Positions 41,751 to 50,950 are shown, counted from the first letter of the stretch. The stretch: DNA of 57,262 bases from Chthoniobacter flavus (GCA_945860745.1 CAMASH010000012.1:1-57262); one strand, 5' to 3'. The notes: generated by a model not told the origin, from the sequence alone. Made by a program: numbers and translations.

Positions 41751-43460
41751 CTACGGCAAAGAAAACTTGCTGGTAAACGCCACCACTTCGCGGCGGATGG
41801 CGGCCAGTTTGGCTTCGTCTGCGCGGGCTTCGAGTGCGGCGTGAATATAGTCCGCGACTTGCATGAAGTCCTCTTCCTTAAGTCCGCGCGTGGTCATGGC
41901 CGGGGTGCCGATGCGGATGCCGCCGGTCTTGGTAATCGGTTCGGTGTCGTAGGGAATGGCATTCTTGTTTACCGTGATGGCGGCCAGATCAAGAACATGG
42001 GACGCCTCGCTCCCGTTCAGTCCGCGGCCCCGGAGATCGACCAGCATGAGATGGTTGTCGGTGCCGCCGGACACGATGCGGTAGCCGAGCATGGCCAGGC
42101 GGGCGGCCAGCGATTTGGCGTTGCTGACGATCTGGCGGGCGTATTGTTTGAACGAGGGCTGCAGGGCCTCGTGCAGGCAGATCGCTTTCGCGGCAATGAC
42201 GTGCATAAGCGGTCCACCCTGAATGCCCGGAAAGGCCTGGGCGTCGATTTTTTTGGCGAACTCCTCCTTGCACAAAATCAGTCCGCCCCGTGGCCCGCGC
42301 AGGCTTTTATGCGTGGTGGTGGTGACGAAATGGGCGTGCGGGATGGGACTCGGATGGGCGCCGCCCGCGACCAGTCCGGCGATATGGGCCATGTCCACGA
42401 ACAGGTAGGCCCCGACGGAATCCGCGATCTCGCGCATGCGCGGAAAATCAATCGTGCGCGAATAGGCGGAGGCGCCGGCCGTGATCATCTTGGGTTTCAC
42501 TTCGGCGGCGAGAGCGGCCAGGGCGTCGTAGTTGATGGTCTCTGTTTCGCGCTCCACCCCGTAGTGATGAACCTCGTACAATTTTCCGGAAAAATTCGCC
42601 TTGTGACCATGGGTCAGGTGTCCGCCGTGGGCCAGGTCCATGGTGAGGATGCGATCGCCGGGCGTGAGAACGCTGAAATAGACCGCCATGTTGGCCTGGC
42701 TGCCGCTGTGGGCCTGAACGTTGGCGTGTTCGGCGCCGAAGAGTTTTTTCGCCCGTTCGATGGCCAGGGTTTCGACGATATCGACAAACTCGCATCCGCC
42801 ATACCAGCGCCGTCCGGGATAGCCCTCGGCGTATTTGTTGGTCAGACAGGACCCCTGCGCCTCCATCACGGCCTGGCTGGTGTAGTTCTCGCTGGCGATC
42901 AGTTCGACGTTTTCAAACTGGCGGAGGCGTTCCCGGCGGATGGCGTCGGCGATTTCGGGATCAGTCGCATCGAGGGCGGTTTTGGCGGCGTTGGGTGAGG
43001 TGGTGGTGGTCATGGTCGGTTTTTCGATGAATTTCAGGACGGCGGGCAACGCTTTTTTGAGCATGTCCCGGCAACGTTCGTAGGTTTCGCGGCCCAGGCC
43101 GATGGGATCGGGAACATCGGGCGAGCCGTTTTCAAATTCGCGCAACAAGCGGGTTTTTCCAGCGGCTTCTGGAAAAAATAATTCCAGCAACCGCTGGTGG
43201 TCGCGGGTCATGACGAAGATATGCGTCGCGTTCTGCACCAGTTCCTCCGAGACGGGCTGGCTGCGAAAGGTGGAGAGATTGATGCCCTCGCGGGCCAGGG
43301 CCTCGACCGCTTCGCGACTGGCCGGAAGGCCGCGTCCCGCGCTCACGCCCGCCGATTTCACGACGAGGTCGCTCCGTTTGCCGACGAGCTTTTTAAAAAG
43401 CCCCTCAGCCATCGGGCTGCGGCAGACATTGCCGGTGCAGACAAAGAGAACGTGTTTCAT
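41751..43460 (-). CDS. glyA: fused low-molecular-weight protein-tyrosine phosphatase - serine hydroxymethyltransferase
   Basis: One continuous 569-codon frame from ATG 43460. Residues 1-148 are a low-molecular-weight phosphatase (Wzb/YwlE-like): P-loop CTGNVCRSP (Cys8, Arg14) and the acid Asp118 in DVPDPIG. Residues about 150-569 are a full-length SHMT with [24 protein letters not shown] and the PLP Lys385 in [15 protein letters not shown] makes glycine and the one-carbon unit 5,10-methylene-THF; the phosphatase would act on phosphotyrosine or phosphoarginine proteins. An in-frame ATG at 43013 (MTTTTSP) could give free SHMT but has no good ribosome-binding site. Neighbouring ywlE-like and glyA genes occur in other bacteria; fusion into one frame is unusual. 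Confidence 0.93.
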   Translation of the reverse strand: MKHVLFVCTGNVCRSPMAEGLFKKLVGKRSDLVVKSAGVSAGRGLPASREAVEALAREGINLSTFRSQPVSEELVQNATHIFVMTRDHQRLLELFFPEAAGKTRLLREFENGSPDVPDPIGLGRETYERCRDMLKKALPAVLKFIEKPTMTTTTSPNAAKTALDATDPEIADAIRRERLRQFENVELIASENYTSQAVMEAQGSCLTNKYAEGYPGRRWYGGCEFVDIVETLAIERAKKLFGAEHANVQAHSGSQANMAVYFSVLTPGDRILTMDLAHGGHLTHGHKANFSGKLYEVHHYGVERETETINYDALAALAAEVKPKMITAGASAYSRTIDFPRMREIADSVGAYLFVDMAHIAGLVAGGAHPSPIPHAHFVTTTTHKSLRGPRGGLILCKEEFAKKIDAQAFPGIQGGPLMHVIAAKAICLHEALQPSFKQYARQIVSNAKSLAARLAMLGYRIVSGGTDNHLMLVDLRGRGLNGSEASHVLDLAAITVNKNAIPYDTEPITKTGGIRIGTPAMTTRGLKEEDFMQVADYIHAALEARADEAKLAAIRREVVAFTSKFSLP

Positions 43461-43568
43461 GCGCAATCGAAGGTTATAAAATGGAGGCGACGGGCATCCA
43501 AGTCAATCGCCCCGCGTTGTGAATAACCTTGTGGGCGCCGGCACCCGCCGGTAAGAAGCAGGCCCCCT

Positions 43569-44552
43569 ATGAGCGACGGTCCCGGCGAGTGGAGCTTTCT
43601 GCAAAGCGCGTGGCACTTCGCCCACGTGCTGACCGGCTGCCATGACGGGGCGGCCCGGGTTTTTCAGGATTCGCTGGAGGAACTGAGCCGTCACCCCGAC
43701 GCGGACGAACCCGATCGGGCCCGGCCGCTGCTTTTCGGCATTGCCCGCAAACGCAGTCTGAGGTTTTCCGCCCGCTGCGAACTCCCCGATTCCCTCGCGC
43801 CCCTGCATCGCGAACTCGAACCCGGCCGCAGTGCCCGGGTGTTGCTGGCGCTCGACGTTTTACCCCGCGAAGGTCTTGAGCATATGCTCGGGGTGGATTC
43901 GCGCACCGTGGCGGATGCCGCCAAACAAACTGATGCGGCCGTGGCGAAGGCCATCCGCTCGCTGCCGCTCAGCGATGCCGCGCGGACGCAAATCCGGGAG
44001 GGGGCCGACGCCCTGGCGGCCAAACACGAGGGCTCGCACCTCTCCGTCCGCAACCCGGCCACTCTCGCGGTCGGTTTCGGATTTCTCCTGCTCGTGGCCG
44101 TGCTGGCCTGGTATTTCCTCGGTCAGGCCGGGATTTTTCCCGACGAGGCGATCAAAATCGCCACGGCCGGGGCCAAGGCGAGCCCCGACCGGTTCGACCT
44201 CGTCGAGGAGGAAGCCGGGGCACTGCAGGATTGGTTCATGTTGAAAGGATTCGACCGCTTTCGCGTGCCGCCGGGTTTTGAAAAATTCGATGTGGTCGGG
44301 GTGCGGATTTTCAAGTTTGAGAACGAGCCCGTCGCGCAGGCCGCCGTGCCGGAGAACACGATGTATTTCTTTTCCTTCGCCGCCCAGCCGCTCGGCATCA
44401 GCGTGACCCCGGAAAAATCCTGGCGCATCACCGAGGCCGACCGCTCCGTTCTGGCCATCCGCGAGGAGAACGGCATTTGTTTTCTCATCGCCTTCCGCGG
44501 CACGAAGCAGGACATGATCCGTGTGCTCGAAGGGGCCGGCGTCAAACTCTGA
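43569..44552 (+). CDS. sigma-factor-like helical domain plus membrane anchor, function unknown
   Basis: A 327-residue protein in three parts. The N-terminal 130 residues resemble an ECF sigma-70 layout: FQDSLEELSRHPDADEPDRARPLLFGIARKRSL resembles region 2, and VLPREGLEHMLGVDSRTVADAAKQ resembles region 4.2. Residues about 160-185 form a transmembrane segment (LAVGFGFLLLVAVLAWYFLG). The C-terminal 140 residues (periplasmic if the N terminus is inside) contain FDVVGVRIFKFENEPVAQ and MYFFSFAAQPLGISV, with no recognised family. It could be a membrane-tethered regulator. It is divergent from the phosphatase-glyA gene. No anti-sigma gene is adjacent. Confidence 0.7.
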   Translation: MSDGPGEWSFLQSAWHFAHVLTGCHDGAARVFQDSLEELSRHPDADEPDRARPLLFGIARKRSLRFSARCELPDSLAPLHRELEPGRSARVLLALDVLPREGLEHMLGVDSRTVADAAKQTDAAVAKAIRSLPLSDAARTQIREGADALAAKHEGSHLSVRNPATLAVGFGFLLLVAVLAWYFLGQAGIFPDEAIKIATAGAKASPDRFDLVEEEAGALQDWFMLKGFDRFRVPPGFEKFDVVGVRIFKFENEPVAQAAVPENTMYFFSFAAQPLGISVTPEKSWRITEADRSVLAIREENGICFLIAFRGTKQDMIRVLEGAGVKL

Positions 44553-44569
44553 ATTGAACGAAAATTCCC

Positions 44570-44666
44570 GGCCCGCGAAACACGCGAAATGACGCGAAAG
44601 GGGGGAGGCGAAGAATAGCGGGTTTATCCCCTCTGGTTTCGCGTTCTTTCGCGTGTTTCGCGGGCC
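44570..44666. repeat. 97-bp palindromic element built from CGCGAAA units
   Basis: The left arm (44570-44599) and right arm (44637-44666) are 30 bases each and complementary at 28 positions, around a 37-base centre. Each arm contains three GCGAAA-like units. It sits between convergent genes and could act as a two-way terminator, but composition and repetition suggest a repeat-family member. Confidence 0.75.
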
Positions 44667-44698
44667 TTCTTCCGCATAATGACGGTCGGGTCCTGGGC

Positions 44699-45454
44699 TT
44701 AAAGCCGCTTCGTCGTCACCAGCCAGTCCCAAGGAAAAGGGGCCTGCATCCAATCCGGCGGGGACTCGAATTCGGTCTCCCAGCCGTATTCCACCTTGTC
44801 GAATTGCAGGGGAGCGAATCCGCCGCGGCGGAAAAAAACCGCCGCCTCCTCGCGAAGAAAGTGCTTGGTCGGAACGCCGTCGATGGGGACGAGTCCGTCG
44901 GCCAATCGGCGGCCCGCTTTGGCCGCGGGAGCAATCGAAGCGCGGCTGGCCTCAGCCGGAGACAAGCCGTCTTGCCGATGCCATTCCATCAGACGGTGAT
45001 GGGCCAGCAAAGCCGACTCCACCGAGGGAATGAGAAAAATCGCGTGCCCGCCGCGCTCGACCATGCGGGCCACCGATCGCAAGACGGCCTCGCGGATGGC
45101 GGTGTCTGCCATGATCAGGACGTTGGCACAGAGGGCGAAACGAACGGGAAAAACCGTGGCGGACGGCGAGGCGAAGTTGCGTTTGAAGTAGCGGATATTC
45201 TCGAAGCGGCCCGCTGCGGTTCGGGCCTGTTTGAGGAGTTCTCCGGAGAGGTCATAGGCATCCACGCGGGCGAAGCGGGGAGCGAGAAAGGGCAGGTATT
45301 TTCCCACACCGCAGCCCGCGTCGGCGGCCGGAGCGGAGCGATCGGCGAATGTCTCCAAGCGCCGGACCAAAACGCCGGTTCTGTCGCTGGTGAATGAATC
45401 AAAGATCTCGCCGTCGTAATCCGAGGCCACCCGATCCCAATAGCGTTGGTCCAT
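44699..45454 (-). CDS. class I SAM-dependent methyltransferase
   Basis: A 251-residue methyltransferase from ATG 45454 (the frame is open upstream into the divergent gene). Motif I is AADAGCGVGKYLPFL, with the acidic end of strand 2 in FARVDAYDLSG and motif IV-like LCANVLIMAD. The C-terminal half (LLAHHRLMEWHRQDG, FFRRGGFAPLQFDKVEYGWETEF) resembles UbiE/COQ5- or methyltransferase-11-type enzymes. The substrate is unknown. It is divergent from the secreted gene at 45590, with a 14-bp-stem palindrome in between. Confidence 0.88.
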   Translation of the reverse strand: MDQRYWDRVASDYDGEIFDSFTSDRTGVLVRRLETFADRSAPAADAGCGVGKYLPFLAPRFARVDAYDLSGELLKQARTAAGRFENIRYFKRNFASPSATVFPVRFALCANVLIMADTAIREAVLRSVARMVERGGHAIFLIPSVESALLAHHRLMEWHRQDGLSPAEASRASIAPAAKAGRRLADGLVPIDGVPTKHFLREEAAVFFRRGGFAPLQFDKVEYGWETEFESPPDWMQAPFPWDWLVTTKRL

Positions 45455-45503
45455 CTCCGGCAGAGTAGCGGGCGGACCCGTGGAAACAAGGGGGCTTCTT
45501 CCC

Positions 45504-45535
45504 CCGGAGCGCACGCGTCCCCGCGTGCGCTCCGG
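45504..45535. repeat. perfect 14-bp-stem palindrome with TCCC loop
   Basis: CCGGAGCGCACGCG (45504-45517) and CGCGTGCGCTCCGG (45522-45535) are perfect complements around TCCC. It sits between two divergent genes, so it cannot serve as a simple terminator. It is the longest stem of the tetraloop palindrome family. Confidence 0.8.
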
Positions 45536-45589
45536 AAGGAAGCGCCGTGCGCACCCTTCCGTCTTGCCATTCCCTCGGGTGGCATTTTG

Positions 45590-46243
45590 ATGAAACCGAT
45601 GAAAAAACTGGCATTTCTTTTTTTGCTGACCGGATTTCTGCCCGGATTTCTTTTGGCCCAGGATCAACCGCAACCCACCGGTTGGGAAACGCCGCCGCCT
45701 TCGCCGGCGCAGCCGGGAGACGATACGGATCTGGGCTTGATCACCCCCGCCCCGGCCCAGCCGGCTCCCCCTGGGGCGGTCGCGGCCATGAGGGCCATTG
45801 ATCCGAAATACACCGGGGGGATGGTGGTGGTGACCGCCAGCGGCGGAACGCCCCAGCCCCGGCAATGGACCATCATCGCGCGGGACACCGACGATCTTGG
45901 TGTCCTGCACAAAATCACCGTGGCTGACGGCCAGGTCATCGCCGACGCCCAATCACTCAACGCGTACGAATCCTTCCGCCAGGACGTGAATATCGATTCC
46001 GAACAGGTGCAGGTGGACTCCGGAGATGCGGTTTCCCTCGCTGAGCCGATCGCCGCGGCGAATCAGAAAATCATCGGCCATGTCGATTATGCTCTCACCA
46101 TCCGGGGAAAAGACGCGGCCCCGATCTGGACGCTGAATTGTTTCGACATCAATGGCGTTTACTTCGGCAAAGTCATCCTGCTGGCCAACACCGGAGCGGT
46201 GCTCGAAACGCCGGGCATGCGCAACGCGCCGGCGGCTAATTGA
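45590..46243 (+). CDS. secreted Pro-rich hypothetical protein
   Basis: A 217-residue protein starting MKPMKKLAFLFLLTGFLPGFLLAQ, a clear signal peptide. A Pro-rich stretch (GWETPPPSPAQPGDDTD to PAQPAPPGAV) leads to a globular region of about 130 residues (VVVTASGGTPQPRQWTIIARDTDD to WTLNCFDINGVYFGKVILL) with alternating beta pattern. No family recognised. Start chosen at ATG 45590, because upstream codons have no signal peptide and overlap the palindrome. Periplasmic or surface-located. Its last 8 bases overlap the convergent dehydrogenase gene. Confidence 0.7.
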   Translation: MKPMKKLAFLFLLTGFLPGFLLAQDQPQPTGWETPPPSPAQPGDDTDLGLITPAPAQPAPPGAVAAMRAIDPKYTGGMVVVTASGGTPQPRQWTIIARDTDDLGVLHKITVADGQVIADAQSLNAYESFRQDVNIDSEQVQVDSGDAVSLAEPIAAANQKIIGHVDYALTIRGKDAAPIWTLNCFDINGVYFGKVILLANTGAVLETPGMRNAPAAN

Positions 46244-47213
46244 CCACGTTCTGCGGCGATCCGGCCAGAAACGCCCGCGCGTTTTCCGTCACGATGCGCA
46301 TCAGCCGGGTGCGGGATTCCACGCTGGCCCAGGCCATGTGCGGGGTGATGACCGCGTTGGGCGCGGAGAGCAGCGGATTGCCGGCGGTGGGCGGCTCGAC
46401 GCTCAAGACATCGCCGCCGTAACCGGCGATCACGCCGTTTTTCAAAGCTTCCGCCAGCGCGGCTTCGTCGATGAGCGCGCCGCGTCCCGTGTTGATGAGA
46501 TAAAGAGAGGATTTCATTTTCGCCAGGTTCTCGCGGTTGATGAACTCCTTGGTTTCCTCCGTGAGCGGACAATGCAGGCTGATGACGTCGGACTCCCGGA
46601 AAAGCCGTTCGAGTGAAACCCATTCAACTGGCGCATCAAAGGGTTTCTGCGTGCGGGAATGCACCATCAGACGCATGCCCATGGCCGCGCCGATGCGGGC
46701 CGTGGCCTGGCCGATCGCGCCGAAGCCAACCACGCCCAGCGTCTTGCCCGCCATCTCGAAAAACGGGGCGATGGTGAAACAGAAGTCCCGGCAACGTTGC
46801 CATTCCCCGTTACGCACCGCCTCGGCCGTGGCTCCTGTCCTTCCCGCGAGTTCCAGCAGCAGGGCAAAGACATGCTGCGCCACCGAGGTCGCGCCGTAGC
46901 CGCGTGCGTTCGTCACCGGAATGCCCCGCGCCCGGGCCGCGGCCAGATCGACCACATTCACCCCGGTCGCCATCACGCCGATGTATTCGAGCTTGGGCAA
47001 CGCCGCGATGTGATCGGCGCTGAGGACGGTTTTGTTGGTCAGCAGGATTTCCGCATCCGTGCTGCGGGCCATGACCTCATCGGGCGGGGTATGGGGATGG
47101 AGGGTCAGTTGGCCCAACGCCGCCAGCGCGTCCCAATCGGGATGAAACGGCGAATGTTCGCCGACGTGCAGCGGGCTGAGGGTGTGGGCGTCGAGCGCGA
47201 CGATGGTTTTCAT
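46236..47213 (-). CDS. D-2-hydroxyacid dehydrogenase (glycerate dehydrogenase-like)
   Basis: A 325-residue NAD-dependent dehydrogenase from ATG 47213. The cofactor motif is GVVGFGAIGQATARIG, the catalytic Arg is in LINTGRGALID, the Glu in DVLSVEPPTAGN and the His in VITPHMAWAS, giving a complete triad. The pattern fits glycerate/hydroxypyruvate reductase (HprA-like). It reduces hydroxypyruvate or glyoxylate. The divergent glycolate-oxidase-type gene (92 bases away) performs the opposite oxidation, suggesting a shared C2/C3 hydroxy acid function. Confidence 0.92.
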   Translation of the reverse strand: MKTIVALDAHTLSPLHVGEHSPFHPDWDALAALGQLTLHPHTPPDEVMARSTDAEILLTNKTVLSADHIAALPKLEYIGVMATGVNVVDLAAARARGIPVTNARGYGATSVAQHVFALLLELAGRTGATAEAVRNGEWQRCRDFCFTIAPFFEMAGKTLGVVGFGAIGQATARIGAAMGMRLMVHSRTQKPFDAPVEWVSLERLFRESDVISLHCPLTEETKEFINRENLAKMKSSLYLINTGRGALIDEAALAEALKNGVIAGYGGDVLSVEPPTAGNPLLSAPNAVITPHMAWASVESRTRLMRIVTENARAFLAGSPQNVVN

Positions 47214-47304
47214 GAGGGCAGGGCGGACACGATGATTCTGTCCGCGCCTAAAGGCAAGGGCTTCGGCAGGTGACCCCGCCGCCGGTTTGTGCGATAAGTC
47301 CTTT

Positions 47305-48690
47305 ATGAAGCGGAACGACGCGGCCGGTGCGGTCGCAAAATTAAAACGCAGACTGGGCCGTGATGTCGTGGTCACGGACCCCGCCCGGCTGGCCGAACTG
47401 AGTGGCGACAAATGGTTCGCCCATCACCTGCCCGACCTGGCCGTGTTTCCGGAGAATGCCGCCGGGGTTTCCGCAGTCATGAAAATCGCGGCGGAACACC
47501 GCCTCTCCGTGACCACGCGCGGCGCGGGCTACGGCTACGTGGGCGGCTGCGTGCCCATGCAAGGCGGCATCGTGCTCGCGATGGAACGCATGAACCGGAT
47601 CAAGGAAATCCACTCCGGCGATTTCGTCGCCGTGGTGGAACCCGGCGTCATCACCGGCGAACTCCAGGCCGCCGCCCGCCAAAGAAATCTCTTCTACCCG
47701 CCCGACCCCGCCAGCCTGAAAAACTGCAGCATCGGCGGCAACATCGCCACCAATGCCGGTGGTCCGCGCTGCCTCAAGTATGGCGTCACCCGCCACTATG
47801 TCCTCGGGCTCGAAGTCGTGCTGGCCAATGGCGACATCGTGCGCTGCGGCGGACGGACCCATAAAAACAAAACCGGTTTCGATCTGGTCGGTCTCTTCAC
47901 CGGCTCCGAGGGTCTGCTCGGGGTGGTGACCGAGGCCACTCTGCGCCTGCTGCCCCTGCCGCCGGCCCGGGCCGCGTTGTCGGCCGGTTTTCGCACCATG
48001 CGCGACGCGACCAAGGCGATTCGTGCGGTCTTCGCCGCCGGATTCCTGCCCGCTGCCGTGGAGGTGGCCGATCGTTTCACCCTCGACGCCGCGCGGCAAT
48101 TCAAACCCGGCGCGAAATTCCCGCCCGGACACGCCCACCTCCTCATTGAACTCGACGGCCAGACCGCCAGCGTCCGCAGCGAGATCCGCGCCCTGGCCGC
48201 GCTTTTACGCAGTCAAAAAGCCACCACCGTGGCGACCGCCACCACTGCCGCGGCCTGCGAAAAATTGTGGGATTTACGCCGCGCCTTTTCGGAGTCGCTC
48301 AAGGCCACGGGCTTGAAAAAGCTCAATGAGGACATCGTCGTCCCGCGCGGCAAGCTGGTCGAACTGATGGAGTTTGCGCAGGGGCTGCAAAAACGCAGCG
48401 GCTTTCCCATCGCCTGCTTCGGCCATGCGGGCGACGGCAATATCCACGTCAACATCATGGTCGGCGACTACGATGCGCCCGGCATCCGGCCGCGGGCGGA
48501 CGCTGCCCTGGACGAGCTCTTCGCCCGGATTGTGGCCTGGGGGGGGGCCATCACTGGAGAACACGGCATCGGCCTGGCCAAGATGCCCTGGTGGACGATC
48601 GCGCTCTCCCCCGAAAACCGCGCCCTGCACCGCACAATCAAGCAGGCGTTGGATCCGCAGGATTTGCTGAATCCGGGTAAATTTGTCTGA
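47305..48690 (+). CDS. FAD-binding oxidase, glycolate/D-lactate type (GlcD-like)
   Basis: About 461 residues from ATG 47305 (the frame opens with TTG at 47287). The FAD_binding_4 domain has TTRGAGYGYVGGCVPMQGG and PPDPASLKNCSIGGNIATNA; the FAD-oxidase C domain contains CFGHAGDGNIHVNIM and ITGEHGIGLAKMPWW. The order and spacing match GlcD and bacterial D-lactate dehydrogenases. It oxidises 2-hydroxy acids and passes electrons to a partner protein. No GlcE or GlcF gene is present nearby, so the electron acceptor is not clear. Confidence 0.93.
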   Translation: MKRNDAAGAVAKLKRRLGRDVVVTDPARLAELSGDKWFAHHLPDLAVFPENAAGVSAVMKIAAEHRLSVTTRGAGYGYVGGCVPMQGGIVLAMERMNRIKEIHSGDFVAVVEPGVITGELQAAARQRNLFYPPDPASLKNCSIGGNIATNAGGPRCLKYGVTRHYVLGLEVVLANGDIVRCGGRTHKNKTGFDLVGLFTGSEGLLGVVTEATLRLLPLPPARAALSAGFRTMRDATKAIRAVFAAGFLPAAVEVADRFTLDAARQFKPGAKFPPGHAHLLIELDGQTASVRSEIRALAALLRSQKATTVATATTAAACEKLWDLRRAFSESLKATGLKKLNEDIVVPRGKLVELMEFAQGLQKRSGFPIACFGHAGDGNIHVNIMVGDYDAPGIRPRADAALDELFARIVAWGGAITGEHGIGLAKMPWWTIALSPENRALHRTIKQALDPQDLLNPGKFV

Positions 48691-48837
48691 CGGCAACGGC
48701 GTCACCGACGGGTGTGATTTTTCCCTCGGGGGAGTCCCGAGGCCGGGACACATCTCCTTCGGGGACTTCACGTGAGGGTTTCCGATTCCGCAATTTCGTG
48801 GTTTGACCTTCGGGTCTCGCGGGCGTGAACTAGGAAC

Positions 48838-49380
48838 ATGAGCATCGCTTTCAAAGAATGGGCTGTCATTTGCGAGGCTTTGGGCGCCGGGCTGCAAAGC
48901 GTGATCATTCGCAAGGGCGGCCTGGCTGAGGGCCGGGCGGGATTTTCTTTCCAGCACGAGGAGTTCGTTTTGTTTCCGACGTGGTTCCACGAGCAGTTGG
49001 GTAAAACCACCCTGCCCCCGGAAACCACCGTGCCGGAGGAACCGGGCGACGAACTGGAAATCCGCTACACCGCCACGGTGGAATGGCACGGTTTGCTGAC
49101 CGATCACGAGAAGGTGGCCTGCCTGCGGGAATTCCACGTGCTGCATGACAGCGTGGTGGAAGAGCGCTTTCACTATGACGGGGACGATGGGGTTTACGTT
49201 GCTTTTGTACGGGTTTACCGGCTCGACCCGCCGCTGCGGCTCAAGAATGAGAAAAAATACCGTGGCTGTCGTTCGTGGGTGGAGCTTCCGGAAATCGAGG
49301 AAACCGCGCTGGTTTCCGTGCTCAGCGACGAGGAGCACCTCCGCCGCAAAACGCTGCTGGCGCAACTGCTAGGGTGGTAA
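48838..49380 (+). CDS. DUF1802 family protein
   Basis: A 180-residue protein. The opening FKEWAVICEALGAGLQSVIIRKGGL, FQHEEFVLFPTWFHEQ and ERFHYDGDDGVYVAFVRVYRL agree with the DUF1802 pattern, known from cyanobacteria, Planctomycetota and Verrucomicrobiota. Soluble; function not established. It stands between glcD and the convergent bioD, with a hairpin array (49400-49462) after its stop. The 148-base gap before it holds a CCTCGGG-CCCGAGG hairpin with a 5-base loop at about 48733-48751. Confidence 0.85.
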   Translation: MSIAFKEWAVICEALGAGLQSVIIRKGGLAEGRAGFSFQHEEFVLFPTWFHEQLGKTTLPPETTVPEEPGDELEIRYTATVEWHGLLTDHEKVACLREFHVLHDSVVEERFHYDGDDGVYVAFVRVYRLDPPLRLKNEKKYRGCRSWVELPEIEETALVSVLSDEEHLRRKTLLAQLLGW

Positions 49381-49399
49381 GGATGTTTCTTCTTGCGAC

Positions 49400-49462
49400 G
49401 GAGCGTTGAGGACAACGCTCCCTACCAGCCAAAATGGTAGGGCGGATTGTCCTCAATCCGCC
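49400..49462. repeat. three consecutive hairpins between convergent genes
   Basis: GGAGCGTTG-AGGA-CAACGCTCC (49400-49421), CCTACCA-TGGTAGG (49421-49441) and GGCGGATTG-TCCT-CAATCCGCC (49441-49462) are all perfect stems sharing single end bases. Likely a two-way terminator for DUF1802 and bioD. The TGGTAGGG...TTGTC framework recurs at 41651-41677. Confidence 0.75.
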
Positions 49463-49472
49463 GTAGCTTTTC

Positions 49473-50096
49473 TCACGCCACCGCCAGCTCAATGCTTTGC
49501 TGGCCGGGGTTAATCTCGAACAAAACCGGCACGTCGCTGCATTCGTGCAAGATCTGCCTGTTGGTCTGCGTGGCGAATGTTTGCTCATCCGTCAGATTGT
49601 TGAGCACCAGCCCCGCGCATTCCAAACCCCGCGCCCGGATACTCTCGATGGTGAGCAGAGTGTGATTGAGGCAGCCCAGACGGTTGGCCGCCACGATGAG
49701 CACAGGCAGCCCGATGAGCGTGGCGAGATCGGCCACGGTCTTTTCTGCCGTGATGGGCACGAGCCAGCCGCCCGCGCCTTCCACCAGCCAGGACCGGCGC
49801 TGCGGACGCAGGCGCTGGAACCAGGCGGCCAGCCCATCCAGGTCCACCTCGCGCCTGGCTTCGCGGGCGGCCAGGAGCGGGGCGACGGGAAGATCGAAAA
49901 AGACCGGATTGATTTCGTCCGGCGTCAGTTCCCCGTCCGCCGCGGCGCGCAGGATGTGAACGTCCTCGCGGGGTCCGCAGCAGATCGGCTTCAGAGCGGC
50001 GGTGTCCAGACCCGCCTTGCGCAGGGCGCGGGTGAGGAGGGCGGTGAAAAATGTTTTGCCCACACCGGTATCCGTGCCGGTGATGAAGTAGTTCAC
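49473..50096 (-). CDS. bioD: dethiobiotin synthase
   Basis: A 207-residue ATP-dependent dethiobiotin synthetase. The P-loop is TGTDTGVGKTFFTALL, the substrate Lys is in AALKPICCGPREDV, and VEGAGGWLVPI supplies the conserved Glu. It converts 7,8-diaminopelargonate, CO2 and ATP to dethiobiotin, the penultimate biotin step. No other bio gene lies in the window. The start overlaps the stop of the ABC ATPase gene as ATGA, an unusual pairing. Confidence 0.96.
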   Translation of the reverse strand: MNYFITGTDTGVGKTFFTALLTRALRKAGLDTAALKPICCGPREDVHILRAAADGELTPDEINPVFFDLPVAPLLAAREARREVDLDGLAAWFQRLRPQRRSWLVEGAGGWLVPITAEKTVADLATLIGLPVLIVAANRLGCLNHTLLTIESIRARGLECAGLVLNNLTDEQTFATQTNRQILHECSDVPVLFEINPGQQSIELAVA

Positions 50097-50950
50097 GGCT
50101 TCTTGTGGTGGGCCTCGGCCGCTTCGAGGAAGACGCGCTCAAGGGTCAGCTCGGGCTTGCGGGCGGCGAGGAATTTCGCGCCGGACGCGGCGGCGAGTTC
50201 GGCAATCTTGGCGGCGAGTTCCGGCGGGGCATTTTCGACCAGGTATTCGGTCTGGCCCTCGATGGTGACGAGTTCCTCCAGGCGGCCTTCGCGCATCATG
50301 ACTCCGCGGGCCATGATGCCCACACGGTCGCAGACTTCCTGGACCTGTTCGAGCAGATGGGAGGTGAGCAGCACGGTCTTGCCGCGCTTTTTCAACTCGA
50401 GAATCAGGTCGCGGATCTGCCGCGAGCCCAGCGGATCGACTCCCGCCGTGGGTTCGTCGAGGACGAGGAGCCGGGGGTCCTGGATGAGAGCCTGGGCCAG
50501 GCCGATGCGCTGCAACATGCCTTTGGAATATCCGCCGACGCGACGATGGCGGGCATCCTCCATGCTGACGAGGGCGAGGAGTTCCGAAATGCGGGCATCA
50601 AGGACCTTGCCGCTCAGGCCGCAGATTTTTCCGTAGAAGCGCAGGGTCTCCTCGGCCGTGAGGTATTTGTAAAAATACGGATTCTCGGGCAGGAAACCGA
50701 CCTCGCGATGGCTGCGGTAGTCGCGGCTGTCCTCGCCAAAGATTTTCGTTTCTCCGTGGGTGGCGGTGACGAGGCCGAGAAGAATTTTGAGGGTCGTGCT
50801 TTTGCCGGAGCCGTTCGGACCCAGGAGGCCATAGACCTGGCCTTCCGGCACTTCGAGATTAAGGTCCTTCACGGCGACGACCTTCTGCCGCCGCAGGGGA
50901 ATCGGATACAGCTTCGTTAGGCCGGTGATGGAGACTGCCGGGGTGCTCAT
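50093..50950 (-). CDS. ABC transporter ATP-binding protein
   Basis: A 285-residue ABC ATPase. Walker A is GLLGPNGSGKSTT, the signature YSKGMLQRIGLAQAL, Walker B LLVLDEPTAGVDP, and the switch His follows in LLTSHLLEQVQE. The CcmA/NatA-like C-terminal extension (GRLEELVTIEGQTEYLVENAP) is typical of exporter-type ATPases such as those for drugs or gliding proteins. No permease gene is adjacent, so the partner must be encoded elsewhere. Both ends overlap neighbours by ATGA (acylphosphatase upstream, bioD downstream). Confidence 0.95.
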   Translation of the reverse strand: MSTPAVSITGLTKLYPIPLRRQKVVAVKDLNLEVPEGQVYGLLGPNGSGKSTTLKILLGLVTATHGETKIFGEDSRDYRSHREVGFLPENPYFYKYLTAEETLRFYGKICGLSGKVLDARISELLALVSMEDARHRRVGGYSKGMLQRIGLAQALIQDPRLLVLDEPTAGVDPLGSRQIRDLILELKKRGKTVLLTSHLLEQVQEVCDRVGIMARGVMMREGRLEELVTIEGQTEYLVENAPPELAAKIAELAAASGAKFLAARKPELTLERVFLEAAEAHHKKP

